Positions 41,689 to 57,439 of a DNA stretch of 64,000 nucleotides are shown here, in pieces. The position numbers and the translations under genes were made by a program. A model generated the notes under the pieces. It made no database searches, had not been told where the DNA came from, and saw only the letters and a list, made by a program, of their open reading frames with translations. Positions within the stretch are counted from its first letter, which is position 1. Every line of letters starts with the position of its first letter. Source of the stretch: Diadema setosum (lineage: Eukaryota; Echinodermata; Echinoidea; Diadematoida; Diadematidae); NCBI RefSeq assembly GCF_964275005.1, contig NC_092686.1:41352333-41416332 (forward strand), given 5' to 3'.

Positions 41689-42868
41689 TTGGGTCGGTGG
41701 ATGTGGGTGTGGGATGATTTAGGTTTTGTTTAATCAGGGGTTGGTGGGTTGGGGATTGGATTTGAAGAAGGATAGTTATAAATGGTATGACGGATGTTGG
41801 TAGGATTTAATATTTAGGATAGATGTAGGCCCTAGATTTGTTTCGGTTGGGGAGGGGAGGGGGTGGTCGGGTTTTTTATGACTGATTTCATTCTAGATTT
41901 GTGTAATGTATTTGTGTGTTTTTTTAATGTTTATATGCCCTTGTAAGTAAGAAGGTGTTACATGATCCAGACCAATAAATTCAAGGAATATAGGTTTGGT
42001 AGGGCCCTATACAATAAATGTCAAAACTTTCCGGTGAAGAAATTATTAGTAGGGTTGGTCTATAATCTAGTTATCTATGTTGACGTGAGATTATTTGTGG
42101 TATAAATTGACAAATGGATTTGTTTGTATTTCGAATTGCCATTTGTAACTTTTTTTGTTCATGTTGCACCCAGAATGGGTCGATTTATGAATGATTTGAA
42201 TGAAATCAATAAATATCAAGGAAAAAAAGTGTTGAGTTGGTTTATTTGCATTATGAGGTTTGTTTGAGTGTTTGTTGGTGTTTGTTTGTATTACGTATGT
42301 ATTAGCGGTGTGCAATGGCAGTTTGTTCGTGCTAAAATCAAGTAACGATTGACAATACTTTTTTACGGCGTGTGGAAATTATTCGCTCATGCATAAAGCA
42401 TGCCAAACCTATTCTGGGACAAAGAATAGTGGTTTGGACGTTCTAGTTTATAAGACTGATGGAAGAAAATGACTGCAGTGAAAAATGAACAAAGACAAAT
42501 AACATTTGGGGAGGGCACCTCCCTCGAATGTATTTTCTCTCGGTCTCTCTCTCTCGCCTAGCCCGCCTCACCGCTGATATTGGTTGACACACCCATACTA
42601 TTTTTAGATCAACGCTGGTGTGAATTCTTTAAACACGTGCTCATACACTCAGACGGCGTTTGTATTGCCACAGTAGCGCCACTATATTCCACATACACAC
42701 GTAAGCATACAGGCACACATATACACACAAACAAACCACTACCACTATACAACCACCACACATGCACAGTTTCTACATATTGTATTATTATACTCCAAAC
42801 ACACACACATACTCACACACACACACAACAAATCATACACATCACATATCATGCAGCTCACAATACAC

Positions 42869-42899
<31 letters not shown>

Positions 42900-45800
42900 A
42901 ACTCACACACACACACACACACACACATACGCATAACTTACCAGTCATACCCATCCCACCAAAGCTAAACACCGGAGGAACCACCCCGAGCCCGGGGCGA
43001 CAATCCGTGACAGGGCGACAATCCGTGTCGCAACAAATTTTTTGCCAACACGGATTGTCGCCTTTGAGGTCAAAAACTGGGAACTGCACAAGCGTCACGG
43101 ATTGTCGCCAGGCGACAATCCGTGACGGGGGCGACAATCCGTGCCGCCAGCGCCCGTCACGGATTGTCGCCCCGAGCAGGAGGCGACAATCCGTGTAGGG
43201 GCGACAATCCGTGTCGCAACACATGTTGTTTCAATGAGTATTTTGTTGATATAGGTCCTAGTCAAGCTTCAAAAATAGATCCCACACAAACGGATTTTTC
43301 GCAGTATTTAGGTGCGTCAAATGATAATTCATTATTTTTTAAACCAACAGATTATGGTGAGATTCTTGACATTGTTCACTCATTAAAATCAAGTTATGCA
43401 ACTGGTCATGATGAACTGAGCACGTATTTTTTAAAACAGATTATTGGTAGTATACTGACACCCTTAGTGTACATTTGTAATATGTCACTCTCAACTGGTA
43501 TATTTCCGAATGCATGCCGTAAAATTGCTAAAGTTATTCCAATATATAAAAAAGATGACTCTTCTCTTGTATCAAATTACCGTCCTATTTCTATTCTTCC
43601 TAGTATTTCTAAGGTAATAGAAGGCTTGTATATAACAGATTGTATGATTTCTTGGCACAATATGATATATTTAACCAAGACCAGTATGGTTTCAGGAAAT
43701 TTCATTCAACAGATATGGCACTAGCCCAATCATACGATAGAGTGTCGACTGCCTTAGCTGAACAAAAACATGTCATCGGTGTTTTCATGGACCTAAGCAA
43801 GGCATTCGACACTCTTGACCACACTATCCTCATACGTAAATTGCAGTCCTATGGTGTTCGTGGCATTCCACTTGAATGGTTTAAAGATTACTTGTCAAAT
43901 AGAAATTAATATGTGTACTATGAATTTGTTAACTCTGAAGTATTACCTATATACAATGTGGAGTCCCACAAGGATCCATATTGGGACCGCTATTATTTGT
44001 AGTGTATGTAAATGATATTTCAAACTCATCTAAGTCACTGCAATATATTATGTTTGCTGATGACACTAATGTATTTTGTTCCAATTCTGATTTTCATTCG
44101 CTCTTATAAGAACTCTCAGTACTGAATTACCGAAATTATCTATGTGGTATAAGAGTATAATAGATTATCACTTAATCTGAAAAAGACAAATTTTATGTAT
44201 TTCTATAACAAGAAGCACAACAATGAAATGCAACATTTAAATATCATGGTGGATGAAGTATCATTGGAACAAAAAGAGAGTATTAAATTCCTCGGAATAT
44301 ATTTAAATGAAAATATGAAATGGAACGCTCATGTACAATATATCTCTGATAAAGTATCTCGTAATGTTGGTATACTTCAGAAGTTAAAGTATTATGTCCC
44401 TCAGAATATTTTATTTACGTTATATATTTCGTTGATATTATCGCACATTTCTTATTGCAACATTACTGGGCAACTTCAAAAAGCCACATTGATAGTATAT
44501 TACTTTTGCAAAAGAAAGCTATACGTATATGCACCAACTCAGCTTATCGAGACCATTCAGATCCGTTATTCGCAGAATTAAGAACACTTACGGTAAATGA
44601 CATTAATTTTTTGCAAAACTCACTTTTTATGTTTCGCTTACATAATGGTCAGTTGCCATTTTCTTTTTACTCACTAGATATTTCAATTAAACAAGGAAAT
44701 ACATTCTTATCCAACAAGACAATCTGATAAGTTTCACTTGTACAATCCCAAAACAGTGATGGCTCTGAAATCTGTCAGACACACTGGACCCGATGTTTGG
44801 AATTCTCTTCCTTCTGAAATTCGAAGTTTAAAGTCCATGTATTCTTTTAGGAAGGCTGTAAAAACAGGTGCTGTTCGTTATTCCGAAGGTTCGATATTCC
44901 GAAGGTTCGATATTCCGAAGGTTCGTTATTCCGAAGGTTCGTTGATCCGAAACACGCAAATTCCTTATAGAGGATGCATGCAATGCACACAAGTCTATGG
45001 GAAGTATTCATCCCATACAAACTCTGCTGGTTTATGTTGATCTATTGTGTCAGATCTCTTCCTCCCTCCCCCTTCTCCTTCCTACCCCCCTCACCCCTCT
45101 CCTCTACCCCTCCCCCCCCCCCCAACTCTGTTTGGCTACAATTTGTTTTCTTATTATGTTGTTGTGGTACTAGATCTTTGTGCATAGCAGTCATTAGTAT
45201 CACACAACTTTGAATGACTGTGTTATTTTAATGTATTTCTTTGTTTGGCTACCACTGAAACAGGTCAAAATTCATACAGTTAGTCTGTTTGACAAAACAA
45301 AGTCTTTTCAAGTATTTTGTAGGCAATAATGTGATGATGACACCCCCATAATCAAAGATTACTGCCTGCACAAGTATTCATCTTATGAAGAACTGATCAA
45401 CACAACATTTTTATTTTTTTTTAAAAACCTCAAAGGGCATGAGTTTCAAAAGTGTCCCTTTGAGAAGCTTTATAACCCTTGAATGTGTAATTTCCCATAT
45501 GATGTATGGGTAAATATCATCAAAAACACATTTATGATGTTTAAAAGTCATATGAGAAATATGACCTCCACTATAGGGCTCACACCCGTAAATGCAATGG
45601 AATGTCCCAGACCCCTTCACAAATTCGTACTAAAGATACCAAAATAAATGAAGAAAAAAAAAATAATTAAAAATCAATGATGTAGTTTGGCAAAAGACTG
45701 AATAGCTGTAGATATTGAGTATGAATTCCTCTACAAATTGCATTTTGGTTGGAAGATGAAAGCTTTTCTGGTAGAATTTGAGGGGAATATATTTCATTGG

Positions 45801-48800
45801 GTACGTGTACGGAAAATGGGTGATTTTTTGAGTGACAAGAACTCGTAGTCTGGCTTTGCGGACCCCTGGACAGAATTTGGACTGAAGAATCCACCCTGAA
45901 AATTTGATGGATGAAAGGATATATCTCACTTATCCAGGTTAGTGAAGCTGAAACACCTCATTTCTCCCAGCTATTTTACAGAATTTTTTTAGATTTGATT
46001 TTTAACACACATCCCTATGGGAAAATATTTATGGGTGTGAGCCCTATACCTAGAGGTTCGTTAATCCGAAAAAAAAGGGGTTCGTTAATCCGAACATTTG
46101 TGGCGTTATTCCGAAGGTTCGTTATTCCGAAGATTTGTTCATCCGAAAATGAAATTCGGAAAAACGAACCTTCGGAATAAGGAATCTTTGGACTGAAGAG
46201 CCTTCGGAATAACGAACTTTCGGAATAACGAGCTGTAACCGTAAAAACAATGTTGTTATCTGAATATCAGTAATTCCATCGTCATTGTTAATGTATTATA
46301 CATGAAATTCTTTCGTAGAAAATATGTAATGATGATTATGTAACCGACCATGACCTGTATCAACTGTCCACCTGCACACCTCGGTGAGGAAATATTTTGT
46401 CATGTCTTGCTAATCAGTGATACAGGTGACTTTACTTTGTATAAACCTTTAGTGAAAGCAGACAAACCTCTCCTTTCCCTTTCTCCTTTCAACTATCCTA
46501 TCTCTATGCAAGTCATCCCTCCCTCCCATTCTCCTTCCGATGTATATTATATAATATCATGTTATGCTATACGGGGGCTGCACGCAAATCAAGCTACGCT
46601 TATGCTGTAGCCCCTCTGTATTATTCATTGTTGTATGTTTTGTTGTACTTTTGCTGTACATTGTACACAGGCAATGAACAAGAACACTTATATATACATT
46701 ATTATATTTATGTTTGTACATGAATGTCTGTATGTACAATGATGATACAGAAACCAATAAATCAAATCAAAAATATACGGCACTGGTTTGTTTACAAGCA
46801 GAGCGTCACTACGACAAAATATTGAAAGGTTTGAATTAAAAGCGCGGCCGATCCCAGCAGTGTAAACGGACAAAATTGCGAGGCTCGAGACAGTTTTCCA
46901 AATATGCCACAATATACTAGATGTCTCAAAAAACATTTCCCACTTTTGATCTTTAATAGTTCAAAAACCATTCATCCGATAAAACTGTCATTGATATGAG
47001 TAATAGCTGAATAGTGTACAATTTTGTTGGAGGTGATTTGAATGTGAAAGCATAAATCAGTTTCATTAAATCTAAGATTGATTTTGAAGTAAGGTTTCAG
47101 ATTTTGGTCAAAATTAATTTTAACCCTCTGTACAAAAAATTGAACTTTGCAAACGAACCAATGATATGTATGTGAGTGTGTGCTGACAATGGCCCTGAAC
47201 AATGGACATGCCTGAGCCACCTGTTGACTGGGCGTCAGTCTCGCGCTCCCAGGCACATGAATGCTTAATTGATAATTCATATGGATTGCCCTGGTCACTG
47301 AATTCATGCACGGTAAATGGTAAAATGCATGCACATGGAAAAAGTAAGCACATGTTTCCATGTGCTTGCAAACACCACATTTCATTCCAGCTGGCAATCA
47401 TTTTCAAATTTTGCTTCACATATCACTAAATTTGGGATATAAATAAGCATACATGATCTGAAGTTCTTCATTTTAATACAACTGTCTACTAATAGTCTGA
47501 CAAATTTGTCGCTTTTTCGATACTTAAGTAAAAAGAGATCATTTTTGGTAAAGAGTTCAGCAGCATTTTTCATTGGGGCAATTTGTTTCACAGTAGATTT
47601 ATTTAAGGCTCCATATACACAAGTGTATACTCTAATTGATTTTCTTTGCTTCCTGTCACCATGTTTACGACAGAACAGAAGGTATTCATTGTAATTTCGT
47701 TTTTCAAAAGTAGGGAGAGCACTGTCGCGACTCAACGACAGTATCGGCAGACGTTTGACTTTACACAGATACTGCCTGAGGCTGAATAAAGACTAGTTGT
47801 GATAGTGGAATTTCTCATGAATAAATAATGAAGCATTCAAACCCTGGCCATTGTTCAGGACCATTGTCAGGGTGTTAACCACACACTCCCATACATACCT
47901 ATTGACCCCTGTGCAAAGTGAAAGTTTTGTACAGAGGGTTGAAAATAGAGCAAAATCTAGAACCTGTGAAATTAATCATGGATTTCATGAAACTGATTTA
48001 TGCTTTCATATTTAAGCCACCTCCAACAAAATTGTACACTATTCAGCTATCACTCATGTCAATGACAGTGTTATCTGATAATTTTTGAATTATTAAGAAT
48101 CAAAAGTGGGAAATGTTTTTTGAAACAGTATGTGCACCAAAACGTTTAAATGTAATCAGAAATACAGAATCTCCCTTGGGTAGGAATGGGGGAATAGGGC
48201 TTATCCCCTCCCACCTTCTCTGATTGACAAATTTCCAGATATTCCAACAAAAGCGTGCACCAGATTGTTGAATTTCAGTTCTAAAACTGAAAAAAAAGCC
48301 CCCTCGAATATGGGAGACGTATCTTGCCACCCTCCATTGCTTGGTCCCCCTCTATAGACTTAGTACACTTTGGAGAATGACAATTTCCGAATTTTCCACA
48401 AAAAGTGTGCTTCAGATCGCTTTATTTCAATTCTAACAACGCAAAAGCTCAGTCGAGTGGGAGGGGGAAATCGACCTCAAACACCCTCCCCCTGAGCTCT
48501 ACCTCACTAGAGTTTGTACATACACACAGATGATGCACACTCGGAATAAGAACTAAATTCCATGATTTTAACACTTCCCTGAAAAAGCCCTATTTATTTC
48601 TTCAATTATTATTATTTTATCTTTTTCTTTGGGGGGGGGGGGGGTTCACCAAAAGTTTGCACCAGATCGCTGAATTTCAGGTCTGAAAATGCAAAGTCAC
48701 CTTAGTATGGGAGGAGAAATACCCCTTATCTACACCCTTTTGTGCTTGCTTTTTCTGTTTGAATTGCTTAACAGACAGCATTCATGATATATATTCAATG

Positions 48801-51610
48801 TAAAAAGTTAATACAAAGAGTTCATTTGAATAATACCATTTTATAGGCAAATTGTTCATTGTAATCTACATCAAAATATTCTGCTACCTTAAACAAGTAA
48901 ATGCAAAAAGTTCTCACGGTGGGAGGGGGTACAAAAAAAGAGAAAGAAAGAAATGTATACGGCTTTTTATACAAGAGTGTACCTCATCCCGCTATTATAT
49001 GTCGGAATTTCGAATAAAAAAAAATCACTTAAAATTGAAAGTATTAAAATCTACAGCTTCTTTAGACTGTTATCAAGAGAATTTCAAAATTTAAATTGAA
49101 GTTGAATTTAAGTTAAATTCATAGGATTTTCGGGTAGGATATCAATGGACAGTATTTCCGTTTTAACCAACATGGAAGAGAAAGTGGGAGAGAATGGTTG
49201 GTTGATTTGTACATTAGTGAACTATGGTCATCTGCAAACGATACAAATCATTGATATTCGAAATGCTATTTTTAATGAAATAGAACATCAGTACATAATG
49301 ATATGGCATCTGCAAAACGCAATATCCTTTCTTTATCTGTGAGGAATATGTGTTTCTCCATGCAGGCGAGTATGCCATAACAGCTTTTAAGTAAGGCATG
49401 ATTATAACAAAGTAGAAGAGCTATTTCATCATTATCAAAAGACCAAAATAATGTGAATTTATTTTGAACACCGTCCTTAAGAAATGCGACATATAAAATC
49501 AATTTGTAAATTCCAAGTGAGTTTATCATAAAAAATCAAACCTATATAAAAGACTTTATTTGCAGAGCCTTTTTCCATAACTGTATTAAAATATTTGATA
49601 GATATTACTTACATTGTAGTAAATTCAAGGAAATAACTAAAACATACATTTTTTTTTGAAGGTCTATGAAAGTTTGTTAGGTCTTATCCTTTTTTTTTAA
49701 TTCTACTAATTCAGTGTTTAAAGTATCAATCAATATTATCAGGTTTGGAGTGAGATAGAAAATTACTACAATCATCAGTAAATAACAAAAACATTCAACA
49801 TAGTATTACTATCGTTGATATAAAGAGCAAATAAAAGGGACTATTATTTTAATGTGTTGATATCAAACGCTTCTTTAAGTACATCACTGTTAAAGTTTTG
49901 CATAAATGACAATTGATGAAAATAAATTGTTTGCGATTGCAAGGAAATTCCCGAATCATGGCGCTTGTTTCCTCCGACACCATGCATCCGTCGATGGTGA
50001 ATCAAAAGCCTTTTAATTGGAAAGGTCCAGAAAGACATCAATTAAGTTGTATTATCATCAGCTTTTGAGACTTTATTAAGGAAGGTAAGGACTGAATGAG
50101 ATGTGTTGTATTTAGCCAAAAAACCAAGTTGATAATCAAAAATTATTTTATGAATATATTGGCGTTTGCATAGAAAAAAAAAACAACTTTGGTATAACTT
50201 TATTTATTTTGGGCAAGATTACAGAATTATTGAGTTTTTCATCGTAGTAAAGCAGGGCTTATCCTTGTTTTCGTTAAAATGGCTGTATTTATTGTTTTCT
50301 AAGCGGTTTGAAATTCAGGTTTGACAACTATATCTGCAGTGGGTGAAATATCAACGCTTTTCACACCGTACACTGCAAAAAGATCGGTGTCGTTAACAAT
50401 CTTTTCCTCTTTCTTTTGCCATGAAATTGGCAAAATTCTGGAGAGGATTTCTTCTTTAAACGGGCATCGCAGAAAATAATGATTGTGCCCAGTGAGCGGA
50501 ATTTTATCGAACGACAAGTATCTGCTTCATCATCAGTTTAAAAAAGCCAATAATACGCATTATTTTTCTTTCGGACATTGTTCAAGGGAGTTGGTAGGCA
50601 GTGGCGTACCTAGGGAAAACGGCACCCGGGGCAAGCGCGAAAATTGCGCCCCTAATTTCTGAAAAAGTGTTCAACCCCAACCCCACCCCGGTAGGGACTT
50701 TTAAAAAAAAAGTCCACATGATATGTTTTTCAAGCACTTAATAAGGGGTCTTTTGAGAGTGATTTAAATGTAATAAATTTTGGCGAGCGAGCGCAGCGAG
50801 AGAGCCGAAAATATTTGTATTTCAGCTTACAAAACATGGAATTCTTGTCATTTTTGGGTTATTAAATCTTACATAATCAAGATAGTGGCGGCCTTATAGA
50901 TAACGATTTATACCAACAAACTGAGGACTTGAAAAAATACTCTAAATTAGTACGAGCGAGTGAGCCGAAATTTGTATATTTCTGTGTAGGAAACATTGCA
51001 CTTATCTCATATTTCGTTGTACTTGCAAACTGCAGTAGGCCTTTACTGATGGTGGCTTACCATGTATATAAAATAACAGATCATGCGACAATAAGTGAAA
51101 CCAAAAGCTTGCTAAAACTTACAAATCAGTGTGAGCATTTTCTGAACATGCATGTTCGTATATAGGAAGTACGGGATTCTCTTCAATATTATGGTTGATA
51201 ATTCAAGTAATAATTAACATTATGATAATAATAATGATGGCTGGTCCGGGCTGGATTTATGAATGGTGATACTGACATAACTGGAAAAAACAAAAACAAA
51301 CAAAAACCCACCCTCACCCTCCGTCCGGGCGAGTATTTTTTTTCGTTCCCCCCCCCCCCCCCCCCCCCCCCGTTTTTGGCGCTCCCAAGGAGTGGCGCCT
51401 GGGGCGCGTTTCTTTTTAAGACGGCACAGATTGGGGCATGGCGCGTGTTAAACCTATGGAAAAACGTTGGGTTAGGGTTTTTGGTTATGGTTATGGTTAG
51501 GGTTAGGGTTAGGATTAGGGTTAGGTTTAGGGATAGGGTCCCCGATAGATTTTAGTTTCCCCAATCTGTGCCGTCTAAAAAAAAACGCGCGCCCGGGGCA
51601 CGTGCCCCCT

Positions 51611-51641
<31 letters not shown>

Positions 51642-52659
51642 GATACGCCACTGTTGGTAGGTGCCAGTCATTAACCACACTCGAGGTGTTAAGGCGGTTC
51701 CAAAGGTGGGACCCCTATATACTTTGCGTGGGTGTTGGTTCTTACAAATGCCCTCGCCTCACTGATGTGCATTATAATATTGTTTAGCCTACTCTTCACT
51801 TCATAGTTGCTAATGCTTTACTTCACCGAAACAGTGATCTCCTTTACCAGGACACCTCACTCATGCAGCAGTAGGTTGAGCTGACAAATTGTCTTAATCA
51901 ATATTTCATTGATAAAATTGTGGCAATCCAACAGTGCTTCCCAACTTGTTGTGAACAGCCAGAGCGAGTTTCAGTCTGTCACTGTTGATGAGATAGAAAA
52001 GCTTTTTAAGAACTCACCAAACAAATCAAGTAAACTTGATCCAATCCCGACAGATTTGGTTAAGAAGTATAGCAGACTTTTCGCACCCGTTATCACAAGA
52101 ATCATAATATTGCTTACCTGAGATTAGGGGCAGTTTCCACAGGTGTGTAGAGCAGTTATTCATCCAACTTTGAAAAAATACAGGCTTAGATCAGGAGCGT
52201 CTCAAAAATTACCGCCCAATTTCAAATTTGTCCCTTTTTTTTTTTTTAGTAAACTGCTTGAAAAGGTTGTTTTCTCACGATATTGACAACTTTATCTGCA
52301 AGATAATGAATTGTTTGAATCATTTGATCTGCTTACAAACCTAGTCATAGTGTGAAAACACTGTTAGTCAACTTAACAGATAATGTGTTCAGAGAATTAG
52401 AATGGTGGTAACATCACTGCTCTTATGCTTGATATTGTTCGTTCGTTCGTTCGTTCGTTCGTTCGTTCGTTCATTTTCCATCTGAGAAGATGGCTGGATA
52501 GCCCATATTCAGCTACGTTAAGCTGGTCTTCCATGGGGTCCAGTTGGAGTGAGGTGGGACCAGGCGCGCCGGAGCAGTTTTGGATTGGGGGGGGGGGGGG
52601 GGCAAACATTGGAGGGGGCTCAAGATTAGACCATGCATATGTTACACAATATACACATA

Positions 52660-52690
<31 letters not shown>

Positions 52691-52724
52691 GCGCACACAC
52701 GCACACACACATCTATTATATACA

Positions 52725-52773
<49 letters not shown>

Positions 52774-55700
52774 AAGTGACGTACGGTGGGTCGAAACATG
52801 GGGGGAACCATAAAGTAATTTTGACGGTCTGTATGCTTGTGTGTGTGTGCGTGAGCAATAATGGGACTACAATACATTACGGAATGTGATACATTCAACA
52901 ACGCAGTCATTGAGGAACATTGTAAGTTTCCTTACATGGATTATGGAATGACGGTGTGAAACGATCGACAAATTATATACTGTCAGCAATATTAGGTGAA
53001 TGGCATAACAATAAAATGCGAGCGAGCGAAGCGAGCGAGCTTGAAAATTTTGATATTCTACAGTTCCAAAACTGGAGTTTTAATTGTAGCTATATTTCGC
53101 TTTGGAATAAATGGGGGCGCATCGGGCGCAACTGCTGGCAATTGGCAGCAACATTAGGAGAATGGCATAACGATTTAATGCGAGCTAGCGAAGCGAGCAA
53201 GCTTGAAAATTTTGACATTTTACAGTCCAAAAACTCCCGTTTGTAGCTATATCTTTCGCTTTGGAAATAAGGGGGGGGGCATCGGGCGCAACTGCTGGCA
53301 ATTACTGGCAGCAACGTTAGGAGTGTGGCATAACGATTCAATGCGAGCGAGCGAAGCGAGCGAGCTTGAAAATTTTGACATTCTAGAGTCCAACAACTGC
53401 CGTCGTAGCTATGTTTTTCGCTTCAGAAATTAAGGGGGAGGCGCACCGGGCTCAACTGCTGATGCGAGCGAGGGAAGCGAGCGAGCTTGAAAATTTTGAC
53501 ATTTTACAGTCCAAAAGCTGCCGTTTGTAGCATATTTTTTCCCTTTTATTCATATATATACATATTTATTTTATTTTCTTTGTTTATTCATTTATTTCTA
53601 TTATTATTATTTTTATTTATCATTATTATTATTATTATTTTTTTTTTTTTGGGGGGGGGGGCTTTTTTGGGGGCAAAAATGCGTTTTTGCCCCCCCCCCC
53701 CCACTTCCGGCGCCTATGGGTGGACCACTTCACCGGGATAAACACCCTGCTCTTTGCGATGAATGAATGAAGCGGGATCTTATGTTGCTCTCTCATACAC
53801 GGGGACCTCCATTTTATGTCCTATCCGAGGGACAGAGTGTTTGCCTCTTGCTAGAGGGGACGGTATGCTTACACACAACATTGCTCAGTCCAGACTCGGG
53901 TTCGACCCGGGCCGCGTGATCGTGAGGCAGACGCGCTACCGACTGAGCCAACTCACCGCCCTTAAGGTGAGTTCAACTTTTGATTCTTTTTGTTGTGTGT
54001 ATAACTATACGTCCCCTCTAGCAAGAGGCAAAACACTCTGTCCCTCGGATAGGACATAAATGGAGGTCCCGTGTATGAGAGAGCAACATAAGATCCCGCT
54101 TCATTCATTCATCGCAAAGAGCAGGGTGTTTATCCCGGTGAAGTGGTCCCACCTCACATCCAGCTGGACCCCATGGAACGTAGCTGAATATGGGCTATCC
54201 AGCCATCTTCTAAAATGGAAAATGAACAAACAAACAAAAAACAAACAAAAATCACATTATTCTGTTTCAAGGGTTGAGATATTTGGGTATCAAGGGAAAG
54301 TCCTTGATTGGTTTATGTCCTACTTATGTGAGCGGTCTCATTATGTCAAAATTGGTGATTCTACCTCTTTGTAAAACCATTATGTACAAAGTTTGGTGTA
54401 GGGCCTATATCTTACCTTGTCCAAGAGTTCTGTTGGAGACCCGCTGCTTTTTTTTTTCTCTCTCTGTATATGCAACCAGTCAGTAATTATTAAAGTATTT
54501 CAAAAGGATTGTATTGGTCATATCATTGTTATGCCGATGATATACAAATCTATCTATCTCTTAAACCTACTGTGTCTTCATTGGCATCCACCATTGCAAA
54601 GTGATTATTGAAGCAAGTTTGCAAGACCTGAAAATCTGGCTTGTCCGGCATCCAATGTCCTTAAACTGAATGAAGATCAATCTGAGTTTTTGTTATTAGG
54701 TTCAAAGCCGATATACCGATCATGCCATGTCCACATCGGTATATAGCACTTGTATTACTCCATCAAAACAAAAAAAAAAGCCCCTGATTTAGGTGTTAAT
54801 TATTTGATCAGGAAATGTCATTTCGAAGTCATAAAACTCGAATTCAGCGGAATGATAGATATCAGTTGCGTGATTAAGTTTCATAGGAAATGTTTTTCTA
54901 AATCTGCAGCTGAGATACTTATCTATGCTTCGATTTCTTCTCATCGGAATTTTTCGAATTCGTTGTTGTAATCTCCCCCCCCCCCCCCAAAAAAAAAAAA
55001 AAAAAAAAAAAAAGGCACAAAATTTCAACGGTTGCAAAATTCTGCCGCCCGGCCAATTTATTGTTAACTTTTTACAAAAGTTTGATTCCATATCATCACT
55101 TCTCCGTTATACATTGGCAACCTGTAGAAAAAAAAAAGAATTATTTTCAAGATTCTGTTATTATAGCACAGCATTCAGTTCATTCTTTTCCCCCTATATA
55201 AGCCTACCTACTTGACTCTATTACCAAATACAATCCGACACAGAAGTCTACGTTCATCATCAGATGCATTGTTACTCCAAACACCAAGAGTAAAACATTG
55301 ATGGGGTGATCACGTTTCTTCGTTATCATGGTTATGGGACCAACATTGTGGAATCAGTCATCTACATGCAGAAACATTCAAATCAAAACTTAAAACGCAT
55401 AGGGCCTATCTACTTCCTCTCACACTGAGGAATATTGCAATCTACACTCTAAAAAATCCCGAGTCAGAACTGACCCGGAATTGGGTCCGTTGGGGTCATA
55501 CACCGTTCCGGGTCAGAAATGACTTGGAATTTGGTCATGGAGACCCCGAATGGGGTCACCCTGACCCAATTCATGACTCTGAATGGGTCATATCTGACCC
55601 CATTCCTTGTCATTTCTGACCCGGAATGGTGTGTGACCCCAATGGACCCAGTTCCGAGTCAGTTCTGACTCGGATGTTTTTAGAGTGTATAATGTTCGAA

Positions 55701-57396
55701 ACAATTGTATTTTTTTCTGGTATATGTGTTTGTTTGTTTGTTCTTGGCAATTTTCTTTACTGTTGTCAAGCTTGAACATGTATATGATATTACCTTTTCT
55801 TTCTTTTTTTACCGAAAGGTGGACCTGTCAGGCTGTGCGCTACTCAAGTATAAACACTGTTATTATTATTATTATTATTATCATTAATATTGTCTCTATC
55901 TTCACAAGATATCTCTAGGAGATCAATATCACGTCAAGTTCCATCCTGGAACCTTACTCTCTAAAAAAAAAAAAAAAAAAAATCGAGTGAAAATATTCAC
56001 TCTTGAAGGAGTGAATACAAAAAAGAGTGAATTTAGAGTGAAAAAGTTCATTTTCACTCATTTTGGAGTGACCTCAGGGATCACTCGAAGATTTTGGAGT
56101 GATCCCTGAGGTCACTCTAAAACGAGTGAAAATGAACATTTTCACTCCTTCACTCTTTTTTGTATTCACTCCTTCAAGAGTGAATATTTTCAATCGATTA
56201 TTTTTTTCCAGAGAGTAGACTTCTAGTACTTTTCTCAGGATTCGCGCCGTCCCCATAGCAATGCTGCTTTTTGGAGCGTTTGCACTCGATCGGGCACACC
56301 CACATCGTCCAAGTGCCGTCGCAGCTGCTTTGGCGTTGTTCCGAGTGCTCCAACGACAATAGGGTTCACCTTCGTTTTCATATTCCACAGGCGGCGAAGT
56401 TCTCTGGCAAGGCCCTGGTTATACTTATCTATCTTTTCCTTCTCCTTCTCGGCTACTCTGCTGTCTCCCGGTACCGCGACATCGACAATCGTGCACATAT
56501 ATTCTGTCGAGCCCTTTCTTCGACGATGATATCCGGACGCCTATGCTGGATGATATTGTCAGTTTGAACATCGAAATCCCGCAGGATTTTAACTTGGTCA
56601 TTTTCAGAAATTTTCTGTGGTTCGTGCATATACCATTTGCTCTCACATGCAATGGTACTTTATGTTTTCTGCAAAGCTCCCAGTGAACGACTTCTGCCAG
56701 TTTGTCATGTCGTCTTTTGTTCTCATTTTGCGCCAGTTTACTACAGCCACATACGATATGTTGCATTGTCTCGTCTCTTTCTCGGCATATCCTGCATGCA
56801 GCATACACATCTCTCTTCTGTATCTTGGCTTTTAGAGCATTCGTTGACAAGTGCTTGCTCTTGGGCAGCGATGATCAGTCCTTCTGTCTCCTTCTTCAGT
56901 TCTCCTTTCTTCAGCCATAACCATGTGTCATTACTGCTGCTGTTCTCCGTCTCTCTGCAAAACTGTCCGTGTAGCTGCTTTTCTCTCCACTTTGCGGATC
57001 TTTCTGTTCGTTTCTGGCTTTTGATCAATGGCGTTTACATTATTTCCACTTTCAACCAGAACGGCTCGAAGGAGTTTTTCCTCCCTGCTGGTGATGTAAT
57101 TGTTGAAGCTGATTTGCTCCATTTCGATGCAATCTGATGTCACGAGCCCTCGGCCTCTATATTCCGTGACAAGTACAACCTGTCAACATCTGCACTTGAG
57201 AGCATCTTTCTTGTCTTCCGATCCTGTGATATTCTCTCCTTCCTCCAAACTCTGTAGTATATTCTTCCATCAGGAAGTGATATTCCTGCACTCTTCACTC
57301 GTCTCCCTTTCTTCATAACCAGGGTAGCGCACTTGTTGATGCCGAAGTCCATGCCGATGTCTTTGCTGATCAGACGAACCGTTTGAACTATTATTG

Positions 57397-57439
<43 letters not shown>
